38,399 nt of DNA from Jannaschia seohaensis (GCF_900116765.1 NZ_UETC01000025.1:1-38399), one strand, 5' to 3'. Positions 7,921 to 17,755 are shown, counted from the first letter of the stretch. Notes: generated from the letters alone by a model not told the origin. Numbers and translations are program-made.

Positions 7921-10900
7921 TCAGAATAGCAGGATGTCTCCGGGGTCCAGCCGCTGCCCCGCGCCGAGTTCTATCGTCAGGAGCGGCGCCGCCCCGCCCC
8001 GGCCATCGGGGTCGAGTTGCAGACGCCCGGTCGCCGAGTCGAAGATCGCGAGACCTGACCGGAGCGCGGCCTCGACCTGGCCCCCGGTCACGGGGCGCGG
8101 ATCGAAGTCGGCATCGCCCAGACCGAAGAAGCGGTCGTCCAGCGCCAGCTTGTCGCCGTCGCCGTAATCCCTGACCACGACCCGCGCCGTCCCCGCGCGG
8201 AGGAAGGCGAAGACATCCGGCCCCTCCCCTCCCGTCAGCACGTCGTCGCCGCCATCGGCCACCAGCGTATCGGCGCCGGGGCCGCCGTTCAGGCTGTCAT
8301 CGCCGGGGCCGCCCTCCAACCGGTCATCGCCCGCATGCGTCGTTACCAGATCGTCGCCGCTCAGCGCGCGCACCTGATCGCGCCCGTCGCCGGTGGCGAT
8401 CACATCCGCGCCTTGGGTTCCTGCGACCGCGCCATCGCCGCGGATCGCCCGGTCAGGAATGTCGAAGTGGGCGAGGATCTCGGTCGGCGCGCCCTCCAAC
8501 GTGCCCTCCAGGCGCCAGCCATCGTCCTCGCCGACCAGCGCGACCAGGGCAGGATCGACGCGCAGATCTCCGGTCAGATAGCGGCCATCGGTGATGGCCA
8601 GCCGGTCACCCTGCGCGGGATCGTAATCGGTGATCGTGGCGGTCCCGCCTCCGGTCAGCAGGAAGAGGTCGGCGCCCGCGCCTCCGGTCAACACGTTGGC
8701 GCCCGGCCCGCCGACCAGCACGTCGCGGCCCGCCCCACCGGACAAGGTATCGGGCCCGCCCGCCCCGTCGATCAGGTCGTTGCCGCCGCCGCCGTCGATC
8801 TCGTCGGCCTCCGGGCCGCCGCGCAGATCGTCGCCACGCGGGCTGGGCGCGTTGCTGTCGCGGTAGCGGATCAGCGTGCCGTCGCCCTCGGCCAGCACCT
8901 GCACGCCGCCGACCACGGCGCCGAAAAAGGTAAGCGTGGACGTACCGGACGGCCCGGTGATGTCCACGACAGTCTGGCCCACGAAGGCCGCCGTCAGCGC
9001 GTCGAGCGGCGCATCGCCGAAGAGCCCACCCAGGGACGGCGCCGCGCCCAACCCGGCCACATCGAGCGGCGCCAGCCCCTCGGTATCGAAGCGCCGTGCG
9101 ATGTCGAAGCTTTGCGAGCCACGCGGCACATCGGTCAGCAAAAGCTCCGAGCCGTCGCGGAAAGCCAGGATCTCGTCCCCGTCGAACTGCGCCAGCGTGC
9201 CTTCCAACCGGGCGCCCGCCTCGGCGGCGACGAGGGTCTCGGGTGCCTCCGTCACCACGATGTCCGACGTGTCGGTCATACGCAGCACCGCCTCGCCGGG
9301 GCGCAACAGGTCGATCAGCACCGACTGGCGCGTGACCGCGCCCGCTTCGTCGACGACTTCGTAGAAGAACACGTCCGTCCCGCGGAAATCGACGGCGCGC
9401 GGCGGGGTGTAGACGAAGACCTCCAACTCCGCGTCCCAGGCGACAGAGCCTTGCAGGCCGGGCGCGTCCGAGAGGCGCACGGGGTTGCCGTCCTCGTCAA
9501 GGGTGAAGCCGAAGCTGTCCGCCGGGTCGATGACGATGGGCACGCCGTTTTCGCGGACATAATCGATCGGGCCTTCCAGGTCGCTGTCATTGGCGATGGC
9601 GTCGATCAGGATCGGCGCGCGGCTGGTGGCGGTGAAGGTGTCCTCCACCGTCTCGGGCGGGGCGTTGACGGCGAAGTCCAGAACCCGTGGCGTGCCCACC
9701 GAACCGTCGTCATCGGCGAGGCTATAGGACAGACGCGCGGCGCCGGGCGCCGCGCCGGTGACGACCAGGACAGGACCCTCCGCGCCCTCCACGACCGACC
9801 AGGAGATGGCAGAGGCGTCGCCGATCTCCTGGACATCCAGGCTCTCCGCGTCGATCTCGCCATCGACATCCACCGCGCCCTCCAGGAGCAGGATGCGCGC
9901 CTCGCCCTCCACATCGACACCGATCTCCGCATCGCCCGGCAGTCGCGGCGCGTCGTTGACGCCCGCCACCTCGATATCAAGCGAGACCTGGACGGCGGTT
10001 CCCGCCGACGAGAGCGTCACCCGCGCCGCATCGCTGCCCTCAAAATCCGCCTCGGGGATGTAAACCCACCTGTATTCGCCCGGTCTCTCGGTGGCGGCGA
10101 AGGTGAGCAACCCGCCCTCCTCCGTCTCGATCGGGTCCAGGGCGAGAAGGCTGGCGATCTCGCCCGGGTCGGGATCGACCGCGAAGAGCGTGCCGTCGCC
10201 GCCCTCGTCTTCGGTCGCCGCGATGGCGGTCAGAACGGGCCCGTCCGGGGTCGCGCGCAGCTCCGGGTCGTCGGGGACCGGCAGGACCTGGATCGCGACG
10301 GTGGCCTGGGCCTTTTGCCCGGTCTCGTCGGTGGCGATGACGGTGACGCCGAGAGGCGTGGCGTTGGCGTCGGGCGCCGGCGCGAAGACGAAGCCCGTCT
10401 CCGTTGCCACCGCTCTCCCTGCCTCCGGGTCGATCCCGTCCGGGCCGAGGATCTCGCCGATGGAGAAGCTCAGCTCACCGAAGCCGCCCGTCCGCGTGGC
10501 GCTCAGGTCGACCGCAACGCTGCCATCCTCGTCGACGGTGACGGGCTCGCCCAGCCCGATCGCCAGGTCTTGCGCCATGGTGATCACCGCGCGCGCCGGG
10601 TCCGAGCGCAGGCCCGGAATGCTGCCCGCCAGCGTATAGTCGAGCCGCACCTCCTGCCCGCCGCGGCCGTCCCGACCCACAGGGTTGACCGCCAGTTCCT
10701 CGACCTTGCCCGCCGTCAGCACCAGGTCCGCGCCATCGACGAAGATGCCCGGCCCCGAGCCGTCGGTCCCATCCGAGAGATCGACCACCATCTCGAAGGT
10801 GGCCGGGTCCAGCGAGCCCCCCTCCGGCGCGACGTCATTGGCAAAGAGGCGCGTCAGCGGGATGCGGATACCTTCGAACACCTCTGCCGCGGGCAGGACG

Positions 10901-13900
10901 ATGGCGTCGTCGGACACAAGCGGCGGCGGCGTGACCTCGGTCACTTCGACCCACGCCGTATCGGTCAGGGTGATGCCGTCGGTGGCGACATAGCCGAAGC
11001 GGACGATCTCGTCCTTCTTGCCCTCGGGCGCGACGACGGTGAAGGTGCCGGTGCCGAGCCCATCGTTCGGGTCCGTCTCCTGGATGATCTCGCCATTGGC
11101 GAGGTCGCCATCTTGCAGGCGCGCTGCGTCCTCGGCGCTGTCGAAGCGCACCTCCCAGACCTTGAGCCTGTCGCCGTCCTCGTCGATGTCGTTCGCCAGC
11201 ACGTCTATAGTCGCGGGCCGGTCACGGATGACGAAGATTTCGTCGTCGACCGCCTCCGGCTCGGTGGCGGCATAGGTGATTTCCAGGCCGAGATAGTCGC
11301 CGGGCCCGGACCAATGGTTCGCATTAATGGCGCGATAGCTGCCGGCCTCGGTCTCGACGAGGGCGCCGACATCGCCCGTGCTTTGCGGATCGCCCAGGTC
11401 AGGCAGATCGACGAGGCGCAGCTCGAACTTGGAGGCGTCGTAGCGGCCCATCATCTCGAAGCTGAACTGGAGCCCCTGCCCCGGCGGACTGGTCCGGTCC
11501 AGCGGGTCGAGGATCTCGTCCTTGGTGCGAAAGCCGATATCGGCCGTGGCGGGCACCGTCCGCCCGGCATCGCCGGACGGGTCGGACAGGCTGTCGCCGA
11601 TATAGTCCGCCTCGAACAGCCCGATGGTCGCCGTCACGGTCGTGGTCGAGGCGTCCGTGCCGAAGTCGTTGCCGCTGGCCGAGAGATCGAAAGTCAGGGC
11701 GTGGCTGGCTCGGAGCGCGGCCGTGCCGGGGAATCCGCCGATCACGATGGAGGGCGTCGGGGACAGGAACTTGGTCCCGCTCGCCTTGTCCAGGCCCAGA
11801 TCGCCGAACACGCCAATGGCATCCCGCCCCTCGAACTGCGTCATGTCGACGAAGGCCAGATCGAACTGCGTGGTAATGTCGTAGACATATTCTCCGGGCA
11901 GGCCGCTGGAGGGGACGATCCTGTCGGTCTCGAAAAACGACGTTCTCAGACCTTGCAGGTTGAGCGGCACGAAGACCGTGTCGTCATTGCCGAAGCCCAC
12001 GATGGTGTCGTCTTGCAGCGCCGTCGCGGTCGAGGCCGCCGGGCCGATGGCGGGCGAGGGCTCCATGCCGATGCCAAGGGTGCTGTTGGAGACGCCCATC
12101 GGGCCGGTGATCATGTCGATGCCGTTCGGGTCGAGCACGTGCAGAACGTCGCGTGCGCGCAGATAGGCCTCGGGCAATTCGGACGCGGCGCCGATGGCGT
12201 TGCTCGTATAGAGGTTTTCGCCCGCCCCTCCCAACAGCACGTCGAAGGCCGCCGCCTCGTCTGGCCGGGCGGTGAAGGGCAGCGGGTCGCCATCGTCATC
12301 GACGCGCGCCACGCGCAGGGAGGGCGCGATGATTTCGTCGTCGAGCCCGCCCGCGAAGAGCGAATCGTCGCCGTCCCCGCCCTCCAGCCAGTCGGCGCCG
12401 TCGCCGCCGAATAGCCGCAGGTCGAAGATCGAGCCCCGCCCATCCAGGACATCGTTGCCCTCGAAGCCCCGATAGGTGGGACCGATCGGGATCCCTTCGG
12501 TGGTGGTGATGAGCGAGTCCGGTTCCAGCTCCGCGATGCGGAACAGGTCGTTGCCGCCCGTCGCCGTCGCCAGCTCGACATTGGCCTGGGCGACGGTCAT
12601 CACCGGCCCGGTCCGCGAGGTGAACCATTCCTCATACGGGGTCCGGCGCGTGCCCGTGTCGCTTTCCGTGACCGGCGACAGCGACACCTCCAGCCTGTCC
12701 ACCAATGCGCCCTCCGCGATCTCCTGCACGGTGACGGTCGGGGTGCCGATGACGGTGCCCTCGGCATCCACCAGATCGGGGCGGATCAGAAAGTTGAGCG
12801 AGACCTCGCGCGAGAGTTCCCCCTCCAGGTCGAACACCTGATAGCTGAGCCGGTCGCGCCCGAAGAAAGGCAGATCCTCGGTCGGATCGAACAGCCCGCC
12901 GACATCGCGGTCGCGGTTCACCGGCAGCGCGTCCCCGGTGCCCAGTTCCTCCCCGCCCTGGGGCGGCTCATATTCGAACCGGCGCAGGGGCAAGGTCTGC
13001 TCGCGGGCGATATAGACGAGTTCATAATCGACCGCCCCCGTCTCCGGGTCTTTCTCGAAGGCCGCCACGCGGATCAGGTTGCCCTGATCCGTGACCAGTT
13101 CGTCGCCGGGCGTGACGACCAAGGTGCCATTGGCGAAAGCCTCGCGCTTGTCGTCCTCGGTCACGGTCTCGACCACCTGAAACAGGTCGGCGATGCTCTC
13201 GGGCAGCGCGATCTGGCGGAAGGCGATGCCGTTCTCGGGATCGGCCTCGGTGTCGACGTCGAAATCGTTCAGAAAGGGGTCGAAGGCCACGCCGTCTTGG
13301 CTCCAGGCGGTCTCGACGCTCTCGCCGCGCGCGGTGGGCGGGATGTTGTTGTTGAAGATCTCGACGAAACGGACGGTCTCGCCCGCCGCGTTGACGTAGT
13401 CCCCGATGGCCGAGGTCAGCTTGGGGAACGACCCTTCCAGCCGGAACGTCGTGGTGGTGTCGCCGGAAGTGAAGGTGACCACTTCGAAGCCGTCCCGCGA
13501 CGTGCTGGTGAGGGTGTAGTCCTCGGCTTTCTGCACGTCGATCTCGATGCGGACGCTGTCGACGCGGTTGGTCAGGTTGCGGATCGTGTCGCCGTCGAAC
13601 TCCTCCGGCGTGCCGAAATAGACGTCGCCCGAGGCGCCCTCCAGGTCGAAACGGTCGCCATCGTCGGAGCGGCCGCCATCGAGCAGATCGGCCCCCAAGC
13701 CCCCCCGCAGAATGTCGGAGCCGGAGCCGCCGATCAGGGTATCGGCCCCATCGCTGCCCTCCATGCGGAAGCCGGCGCCCTGGTTGCTCAAGGCCTGCAA
13801 CATCCCCGCCTCAGCCCGCGCCAGGGTCAGGTCATAGACGGTGGAAGTCGCGAAGCCGTTCTGCCCGGCCTTGGCGCCGTCATGGGGGTTCTGCTGCCGC

Positions 13901-16050
13901 GCGACCTGCGAGACGTCGAACAGGAAAGGCCGCGCCCCGCCATAGAGCGCGTTCATATCGAAGGCCGCGCCGCTCACCTCAAGGCGCAGCGCGCCCGCGC
14001 CCGACATCTCCAGCCCGTCGAAGCCCGCGAGGCTGGCCGCATCGGTGCGCAGGACGCCCGCGCCCGCGCCGTCCGGCGCGATACGGAGCGTCTCGAACTG
14101 GGAGAAGCGGCCGGCAAAGGCGGTGAGGTCGAAATCGCTCGCCTCCACCGCGTCCCGCCCGGAGCCCGCATCGAAGCTGACGCCATCCTCATGGGTCGTG
14201 CCCCGGGCGAAAGCGTCACCCAGCACCACTTCGTCGATGCCCGCGCCGCCGCGCAACTCCGCCGTGGCGTCCACGAGGCGATGGCGCGCGCCCGTCTCGC
14301 TGAGCGTGACGACCGTATCGAGCCCCTCCCCGCCGAAGATCAGGTTCGTGCCGCCGGTCGAGACGAAGGTATCGGCCCCCGCGCCCCCCTCCATCGTGTC
14401 GTCGCCCATCCCGCCCTGGAGCGTGTCGGCCCCGTCGCCGCCGATCAGGCTGTCATCTTCCGCGCCCCCGAGGATCTGGTCGGCGCCGTCACCCCCGGCC
14501 AGGGTGTCGTCCCCTGCGCCCCCGAAGAGCAGGTCGGCCTCGGCGCCGCCGTCGATCTCGTCGTCATCCTCGCCGCCGAAAAGCTGGTCTTCGCCCGCGC
14601 CGCCGACGATCTGGTCGTCGCCCGCGCGCCCGCGCACGGTGTCGTCGCCCGCGCCCGCCAGGATCAGGTCCCGCCCCTCGGTCCCTTCGACGCTGTCGCC
14701 GCCGCCACCCGCCGCGGCAAAGCCGGACCAGCCGTCATCCTCGCTGCCGTCGGCCACGAGCGCGATGGTCTCGGCGGTGTCGGTGCCCACAAGGATCGCG
14801 TTGTCGGTGATGCCGAAGAACTCCAGCGCCCCACCCTCCCCGGCGATCAGCGCTTCGGTTGCGTCCCCGCCGACGCCCGCGGCGGAGGCCGGGCGGTCCA
14901 CCAGCACATCGGTCAGCGCGCGCGCCAAGTCCTGATAGGTCTGCTCCAGCCGCTCGAACGGCTCCTGAAGGGCGGCGATGAGATCGTCGATGATCTCGTT
15001 CATCTCGTCCAGGATGGGATCGACCACGGCGTCGATCGCGTCCTCGACGGCGCCGCGCACCCGCTGCTCCAGCGTGTCGAGCCCCAAGGCCTTCTCGACC
15101 TTTTCGAACGCCTCGTTGATCAGCCGCGTGATCGGCCCGAAGAAGTCGATCACCGGCTGGATTACCTTGCCCACCGCGTCCAGCACGCCCAGCGCGCCGT
15201 TGATCGGCTTCATCACCGCGCCCACGTCCGGGATGTCGAGCGAGGTGAGCGTGTCGAGTACCGTATCGACGGCATCGAGCCCGGTCCGGAAGGCGTCGAG
15301 CAGAAAGCCCGCCGCATCCGCCGCCCCGTTGGTCGCGCTGTCGATGGCGTCCTCGACCGCATCCAGGAAGGCGATGGCATCCTCGGCCAGGGCGCGACGA
15401 TCCTCGACCCGGGCGGCGAAGGCGTCGAGTCCCGGGCGCAGGTCGATCACCGTGCCCTCGCCCGGCGGCGCGGTCAGCGTCTCCAGCGCGGGCACGACCC
15501 GTGCTTCGACCGCGCCCCAGACCTCAATCTCCTCCTCCAAGGCGGTGCGCAATTCGCCCCGGATGGTGATGACATAGCCCGCCAGCTTCAGCGCCTTGTC
15601 GAGCCGCCCGAAGAACTTGATCTGAGAGTTCAGCGTCTCCTCGATGGTCGTTAGCGTCTCTTCGATGGTCTCGACGGCGGTCAGCGCGCTATCCTTGCTG
15701 AGATCGATGGAGTTGATGATCTTGCGCAGGGTCGGATGCGGGATGGCCTTGAGCGTCTTCAGGATCGTCTCGGCGTCTGCGTCCTTGGCGATGAGTTCGC
15801 TCAGCGGCTCGCGGATCTCCTGGATGCCGTCCCGCTTCTCGGTGAGCTTGTCGACCTTCTTCTTGAGCTTGGACTTGCCCAGCGGCGTCGCGGCGGCGTT
15901 CTCGTCGACGACCGGTTTGATCGCGCGGATCCAGAGGGGGCGTTCTTCTTCCAGTTTGAGGCGGTCATAGAGCTCCGAAAATGTGCCGAGCGTCGCGCTC
16001 GTCTCCTCTCCCAGCTTTGCCGTCCCGATCGTCGTGGAAATCCCGTCCAT
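7921..16050 (-). CDS. giant RTX protein with Ig/cadherin-like segments
   Basis: A 2709-residue putative surface or extracellular protein. Residues 1 to about 380 are helix-rich, with no signal peptide and no recognised family. Eleven in-register RTX nonapeptides follow (about 460-558), then a short RTX patch near 770-800 and another near 1200-1245. The middle contains segments of the bacterial Ig/cadherin-like type, recognisable by VLANDIDEDGD (about 1600-1640), LFANDVAPEGG (about 1730), GVNDAP and AIANDSDLEGP (about 2130-2165). Two further RTX blocks lie near 2415-2460 and 2557-2610. The C terminus (LDDRFFGLGD to DILLF) is a type I secretion-like tail shared with the next gene. The ATG at 16050 has GAGGGG seven bases upstream; a TTG at 16065 is less likely. 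It is probably an adhesin or matrix protein. No HlyB/HlyD/TolC genes are in the window. Confidence 0.88.
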   Translation of the reverse strand: MDGISTTIGTAKLGEETSATLGTFSELYDRLKLEEERPLWIRAIKPVVDENAAATPLGKSKLKKKVDKLTEKRDGIQEIREPLSELIAKDADAETILKTLKAIPHPTLRKIINSIDLSKDSALTAVETIEETLTTIEETLNSQIKFFGRLDKALKLAGYVITIRGELRTALEEEIEVWGAVEARVVPALETLTAPPGEGTVIDLRPGLDAFAARVEDRRALAEDAIAFLDAVEDAIDSATNGAADAAGFLLDAFRTGLDAVDTVLDTLTSLDIPDVGAVMKPINGALGVLDAVGKVIQPVIDFFGPITRLINEAFEKVEKALGLDTLEQRVRGAVEDAIDAVVDPILDEMNEIIDDLIAALQEPFERLEQTYQDLARALTDVLVDRPASAAGVGGDATEALIAGEGGALEFFGITDNAILVGTDTAETIALVADGSEDDGWSGFAAAGGGGDSVEGTEGRDLILAGAGDDTVRGRAGDDQIVGGAGEDQLFGGEDDDEIDGGAEADLLFGGAGDDTLAGGDGADQILGGAEDDSLIGGDGADTLQGGMGDDTMEGGAGADTFVSTGGTNLIFGGEGLDTVVTLSETGARHRLVDATAELRGGAGIDEVVLGDAFARGTTHEDGVSFDAGSGRDAVEASDFDLTAFAGRFSQFETLRIAPDGAGAGVLRTDAASLAGFDGLEMSGAGALRLEVSGAAFDMNALYGGARPFLFDVSQVARQQNPHDGAKAGQNGFATSTVYDLTLARAEAGMLQALSNQGAGFRMEGSDGADTLIGGSGSDILRGGLGADLLDGGRSDDGDRFDLEGASGDVYFGTPEEFDGDTIRNLTNRVDSVRIEIDVQKAEDYTLTSTSRDGFEVVTFTSGDTTTTFRLEGSFPKLTSAIGDYVNAAGETVRFVEIFNNNIPPTARGESVETAWSQDGVAFDPFLNDFDVDTEADPENGIAFRQIALPESIADLFQVVETVTEDDKREAFANGTLVVTPGDELVTDQGNLIRVAAFEKDPETGAVDYELVYIAREQTLPLRRFEYEPPQGGEELGTGDALPVNRDRDVGGLFDPTEDLPFFGRDRLSYQVFDLEGELSREVSLNFLIRPDLVDAEGTVIGTPTVTVQEIAEGALVDRLEVSLSPVTESDTGTRRTPYEEWFTSRTGPVMTVAQANVELATATGGNDLFRIAELEPDSLITTTEGIPIGPTYRGFEGNDVLDGRGSIFDLRLFGGDGADWLEGGDGDDSLFAGGLDDEIIAPSLRVARVDDDGDPLPFTARPDEAAAFDVLLGGAGENLYTSNAIGAASELPEAYLRARDVLHVLDPNGIDMITGPMGVSNSTLGIGMEPSPAIGPAASTATALQDDTIVGFGNDDTVFVPLNLQGLRTSFFETDRIVPSSGLPGEYVYDITTQFDLAFVDMTQFEGRDAIGVFGDLGLDKASGTKFLSPTPSIVIGGFPGTAALRASHALTFDLSASGNDFGTDASTTTVTATIGLFEADYIGDSLSDPSGDAGRTVPATADIGFRTKDEILDPLDRTSPPGQGLQFSFEMMGRYDASKFELRLVDLPDLGDPQSTGDVGALVETEAGSYRAINANHWSGPGDYLGLEITYAATEPEAVDDEIFVIRDRPATIDVLANDIDEDGDRLKVWEVRFDSAEDAARLQDGDLANGEIIQETDPNDGLGTGTFTVVAPEGKKDEIVRFGYVATDGITLTDTAWVEVTEVTPPPLVSDDAIVLPAAEVFEGIRIPLTRLFANDVAPEGGSLDPATFEMVVDLSDGTDGSGPGIFVDGADLVLTAGKVEELAVNPVGRDGRGGQEVRLDYTLAGSIPGLRSDPARAVITMAQDLAIGLGEPVTVDEDGSVAVDLSATRTGGFGELSFSIGEILGPDGIDPEAGRAVATETGFVFAPAPDANATPLGVTVIATDETGQKAQATVAIQVLPVPDDPELRATPDGPVLTAIAATEDEGGDGTLFAVDPDPGEIASLLALDPIETEEGGLLTFAATERPGEYRWVYIPEADFEGSDAARVTLSSAGTAVQVSLDIEVAGVNDAPRLPGDAEIGVDVEGEARILLLEGAVDVDGEIDAESLDVQEIGDASAISWSVVEGAEGPVLVVTGAAPGAARLSYSLADDDGSVGTPRVLDFAVNAPPETVEDTFTATSRAPILIDAIANDSDLEGPIDYVRENGVPIVIDPADSFGFTLDEDGNPVRLSDAPGLQGSVAWDAELEVFVYTPPRAVDFRGTDVFFYEVVDEAGAVTRQSVLIDLLRPGEAVLRMTDTSDIVVTEAPETLVAAEAGARLEGTLAQFDGDEILAFRDGSELLLTDVPRGSQSFDIARRFDTEGLAPLDVAGLGAAPSLGGLFGDAPLDALTAAFVGQTVVDITGPSGTSTLTFFGAVVGGVQVLAEGDGTLIRYRDSNAPSPRGDDLRGGPEADEIDGGGGNDLIDGAGGPDTLSGGAGRDVLVGGPGANVLTGGAGADLFLLTGGGTATITDYDPAQGDRLAITDGRYLTGDLRVDPALVALVGEDDGWRLEGTLEGAPTEILAHFDIPDRAIRGDGAVAGTQGADVIATGDGRDQVRALSGDDLVTTHAGDDRLEGGPGDDSLNGGPGADTLVADGGDDVLTGGEGPDVFAFLRAGTARVVVRDYGDGDKLALDDRFFGLGDADFDPRPVTGGQVEAALRSGLAIFDSATGRLQLDPDGRGGAAPLLTIELGAGQRLDPGDILLF
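8221..8382 (-). repeat. six RTX nonapeptide repeats near the C terminus of the giant protein
   Basis: Six nine-residue units run from RDQVRALSG to DDVLTGGEG, immediately before the secretion-tail segment that begins PDVFAF. The register is intact but some units are degenerate (DDLVTTHAG). Confidence 0.85.
8674..8808 (-). repeat. five RTX nonapeptide repeats in the giant protein
   Basis: Five in-register nine-residue units run from ADEIDGGGG to ANVLTGGAG and are followed by ADLFLL, the usual capping segment of a beta-roll. Confidence 0.88.
14377..14673 (-). repeat. eleven RTX nonapeptide repeats, N-terminal third of the giant protein
   Basis: Eleven uninterrupted nine-residue units run from RDLILAGAG to DDTMEGGAG, with capping segment ADTFVS after them. 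This is the longest RTX run in this protein and directly follows the helical N-terminal part. Confidence 0.92.
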
Positions 16051-16297
16051 GGTCGCGCCCCTCAAATGCGATGCGGGGCCGGCGGGCCGGTCCCATCACC
16101 ACCCTGACCCTACGTCAATCCCTGAACGCTACGCGCGACACGGCCTGCCAAGCAAATGTTTCCGGCCGCGGCGCTCTGGGTCCGGAGGTGCGCAACCTTC
16201 CGCGCATTGGTCGGAAGCGGCCTAGTTGTGCCACGGTTCGGCCCCGATCCCGCGTATCTGAAAGGTGAAACTGACCGCGACCGACAAAGAGGCCGCC
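16051..16297 (+). promoter_or_regulatory. divergent intergenic region between two RTX exoprotein genes
   Basis: This 247-base gap separates the giant RTX gene (leftward) from the CAP-RTX gene (rightward), so it should hold promoters for both. A TTGACG hexamer occurs on the minus strand at 16118-16113, but no good -10 box follows at the usual spacing. No strong operator palindrome was found. Shared control of the two exoproteins is inferred from layout only. Confidence 0.4.
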
Positions 16298-17641
16298 ATG
16301 ACCATCGCCACCGATCTCGAGCGCAGGATGCTCGACCTCGTCAATGCCGCGCGCGCCGCCGAAGGGCTGGGCGCGCTGGCTCTGGAGTTGAACCTGAATG
16401 CCGCCGCCGACGACCACAGTGCCTGGATGCTGGCGGAGAACGACTTCAGCCATACCGGCGCGGGCGGCAGCAGTCCGAGCGAGCGGATCGCGGAGGCGGG
16501 CTTCGACCTCAGCGGCCGCTGGGGCACCGCCGAAAACATCGCGATTCAATCGGTTCGGGGCGCGCCCGGGCTCGTGGACGATGTGGCGAACCTCCATACG
16601 TCGCTCATGAACTCGCCGGGGCACCGGGCCAACATCCTCAACCCGTCCTACGACTGGATCGGGATCGGAATCGATACCGCCGACTTTACCTATACGGGCG
16701 GCTGGACCTTCACCTCGGTCGTGGTGACGCAGAAATTCGCCTATACAGGTGGAACGGTGGATCCGGACCCGGGACCCGATGCGTCGCCGAGCCAGCCAGC
16801 CGAGGAGACGCCGCCCGCCGATCCCGCGCCCGGCAGCCCGACGCAAGACACAGAAACCGAAGCGCCGTCGGACGATCCGGTCGCGGAGACCCCGATGCAA
16901 GATCCCGCGCCCAAAGCCCCCACAAACGATCCCGCCTCCGACCCGCCCGAGGACGAGACGCCCGCGACCGGCCCGACGGAAGGCGACGACCTGCTGCACG
17001 GCACGGCGGAGGCCGACACCATCGACGCCCTCGGCGGCGACGACAGCGTCGAAGGGGACGAGGGGGACGACCGGCTTCTGGGCCGCGGCGGGGCCGACAC
17101 TCTGGACGGGCGTGCGGGCGCGGACACGCTCGATGGCGGCTGGGGCGCGGATCTGCTGCGAGGCGGTGACGGAAACGACCGCCTTTCGGGCAGCCGAGGT
17201 CACGACAGGCTGGAAGGCGGCACCGGCGCGGATCTGCTTGGCGGCGGCCGGGGCAACGACACGCTGGAGGGCGGCGCGGGCAATGACACGCTTGCGGGCG
17301 GCGACGGTGACGATGTCCTTACCGGCGGGGATGGCGCAGACGTCTTCGTCTTCGTCGACTCGAACGGCACCCCCGATGGCGACCGGATCACGGATTTCGA
17401 AAGCCGCCAGGACAGCATCTGGCTTTCGGCCGACCTCCTGGGCGTCGACGGGGGGCGGCTGCGCCTGTCGTACACGGAGCTCGGTACGGTCGCGCGGAAG
17501 GCGGACACGCGCCTGCTCTATGATCGCGAGACGGGCGAGGTGCGGATCGACGCGGATGGCGCGGGCGGGGCGGAGGCGCAGTTGCTCGTCACCTTCGACG
17601 GCGGGGACGCGCCGCATTCGAGCGATGTCCTGCTGATATGA
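16298..17641 (+). CDS. CAP-domain (SCP/PR-1-like) RTX exoprotein
   Basis: A 447-residue protein with a CAP domain at about 5-148, a linker rich in Pro, Asp and Thr (about 152-228), thirteen RTX nonapeptides (230-346) and a C-terminal tail ending DVLLI. CAP cavity residues are present: His52 in FSHTG, Glu79 in GTAENIA and His109 in SPGHRANIL. There is no N-terminal signal peptide, which fits type I secretion directed by the C terminus. CAP proteins bind or process varied targets outside the cell and the bacterial members are poorly understood, so no activity is assigned. The ATG at 16298 is preceded by AGAGG; a GTG at 16265 lacks a site. The gene is transcribed divergently from the giant RTX gene. 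Confidence 0.9.
   Translation: MTIATDLERRMLDLVNAARAAEGLGALALELNLNAAADDHSAWMLAENDFSHTGAGGSSPSERIAEAGFDLSGRWGTAENIAIQSVRGAPGLVDDVANLHTSLMNSPGHRANILNPSYDWIGIGIDTADFTYTGGWTFTSVVVTQKFAYTGGTVDPDPGPDASPSQPAEETPPADPAPGSPTQDTETEAPSDDPVAETPMQDPAPKAPTNDPASDPPEDETPATGPTEGDDLLHGTAEADTIDALGGDDSVEGDEGDDRLLGRGGADTLDGRAGADTLDGGWGADLLRGGDGNDRLSGSRGHDRLEGGTGADLLGGGRGNDTLEGGAGNDTLAGGDGDDVLTGGDGADVFVFVDSNGTPDGDRITDFESRQDSIWLSADLLGVDGGRLRLSYTELGTVARKADTRLLYDRETGEVRIDADGAGGAEAQLLVTFDGGDAPHSSDVLLI
16985..17335 (+). repeat. thirteen tandem RTX nonapeptide repeats (27-bp units)
   Basis: Thirteen uninterrupted nine-residue units run from DDLLHGTAE to DDVLTGGDG and end exactly at ADVFVF. This is the longest unbroken RTX run in the window. 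Confidence 0.95.
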
Positions 17642-17755
17642 GTCCCCGCTCCCCCTATCCCCGGCCTGCCCTCTGTGAAACACTTCCGGCGGCGCGCAAC
17701 CTGCGCGACGCCCCGGCATGATCCAGCCCGGAAGACCGACCGAGGGAGGGTCTCC

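Noticed and set aside
8335-15654. Very long open frames on the plus strand opposite the giant RTX gene (8335-12414 and 13297-15654)
   Set aside because: They mirror the RTX coding strand in a GC-rich genome; their products are low-complexity, rich in Arg, Gly, Ala and Asp, with no domain, and the minus strand has clear RTX and Ig-like motifs in register.
17675-17755. GTG start at 17675 extending the sensor kinase by 27 residues
   Set aside because: The ATG at 17756 has a strong GAGGGAGG site; the extension has no conserved sequence.
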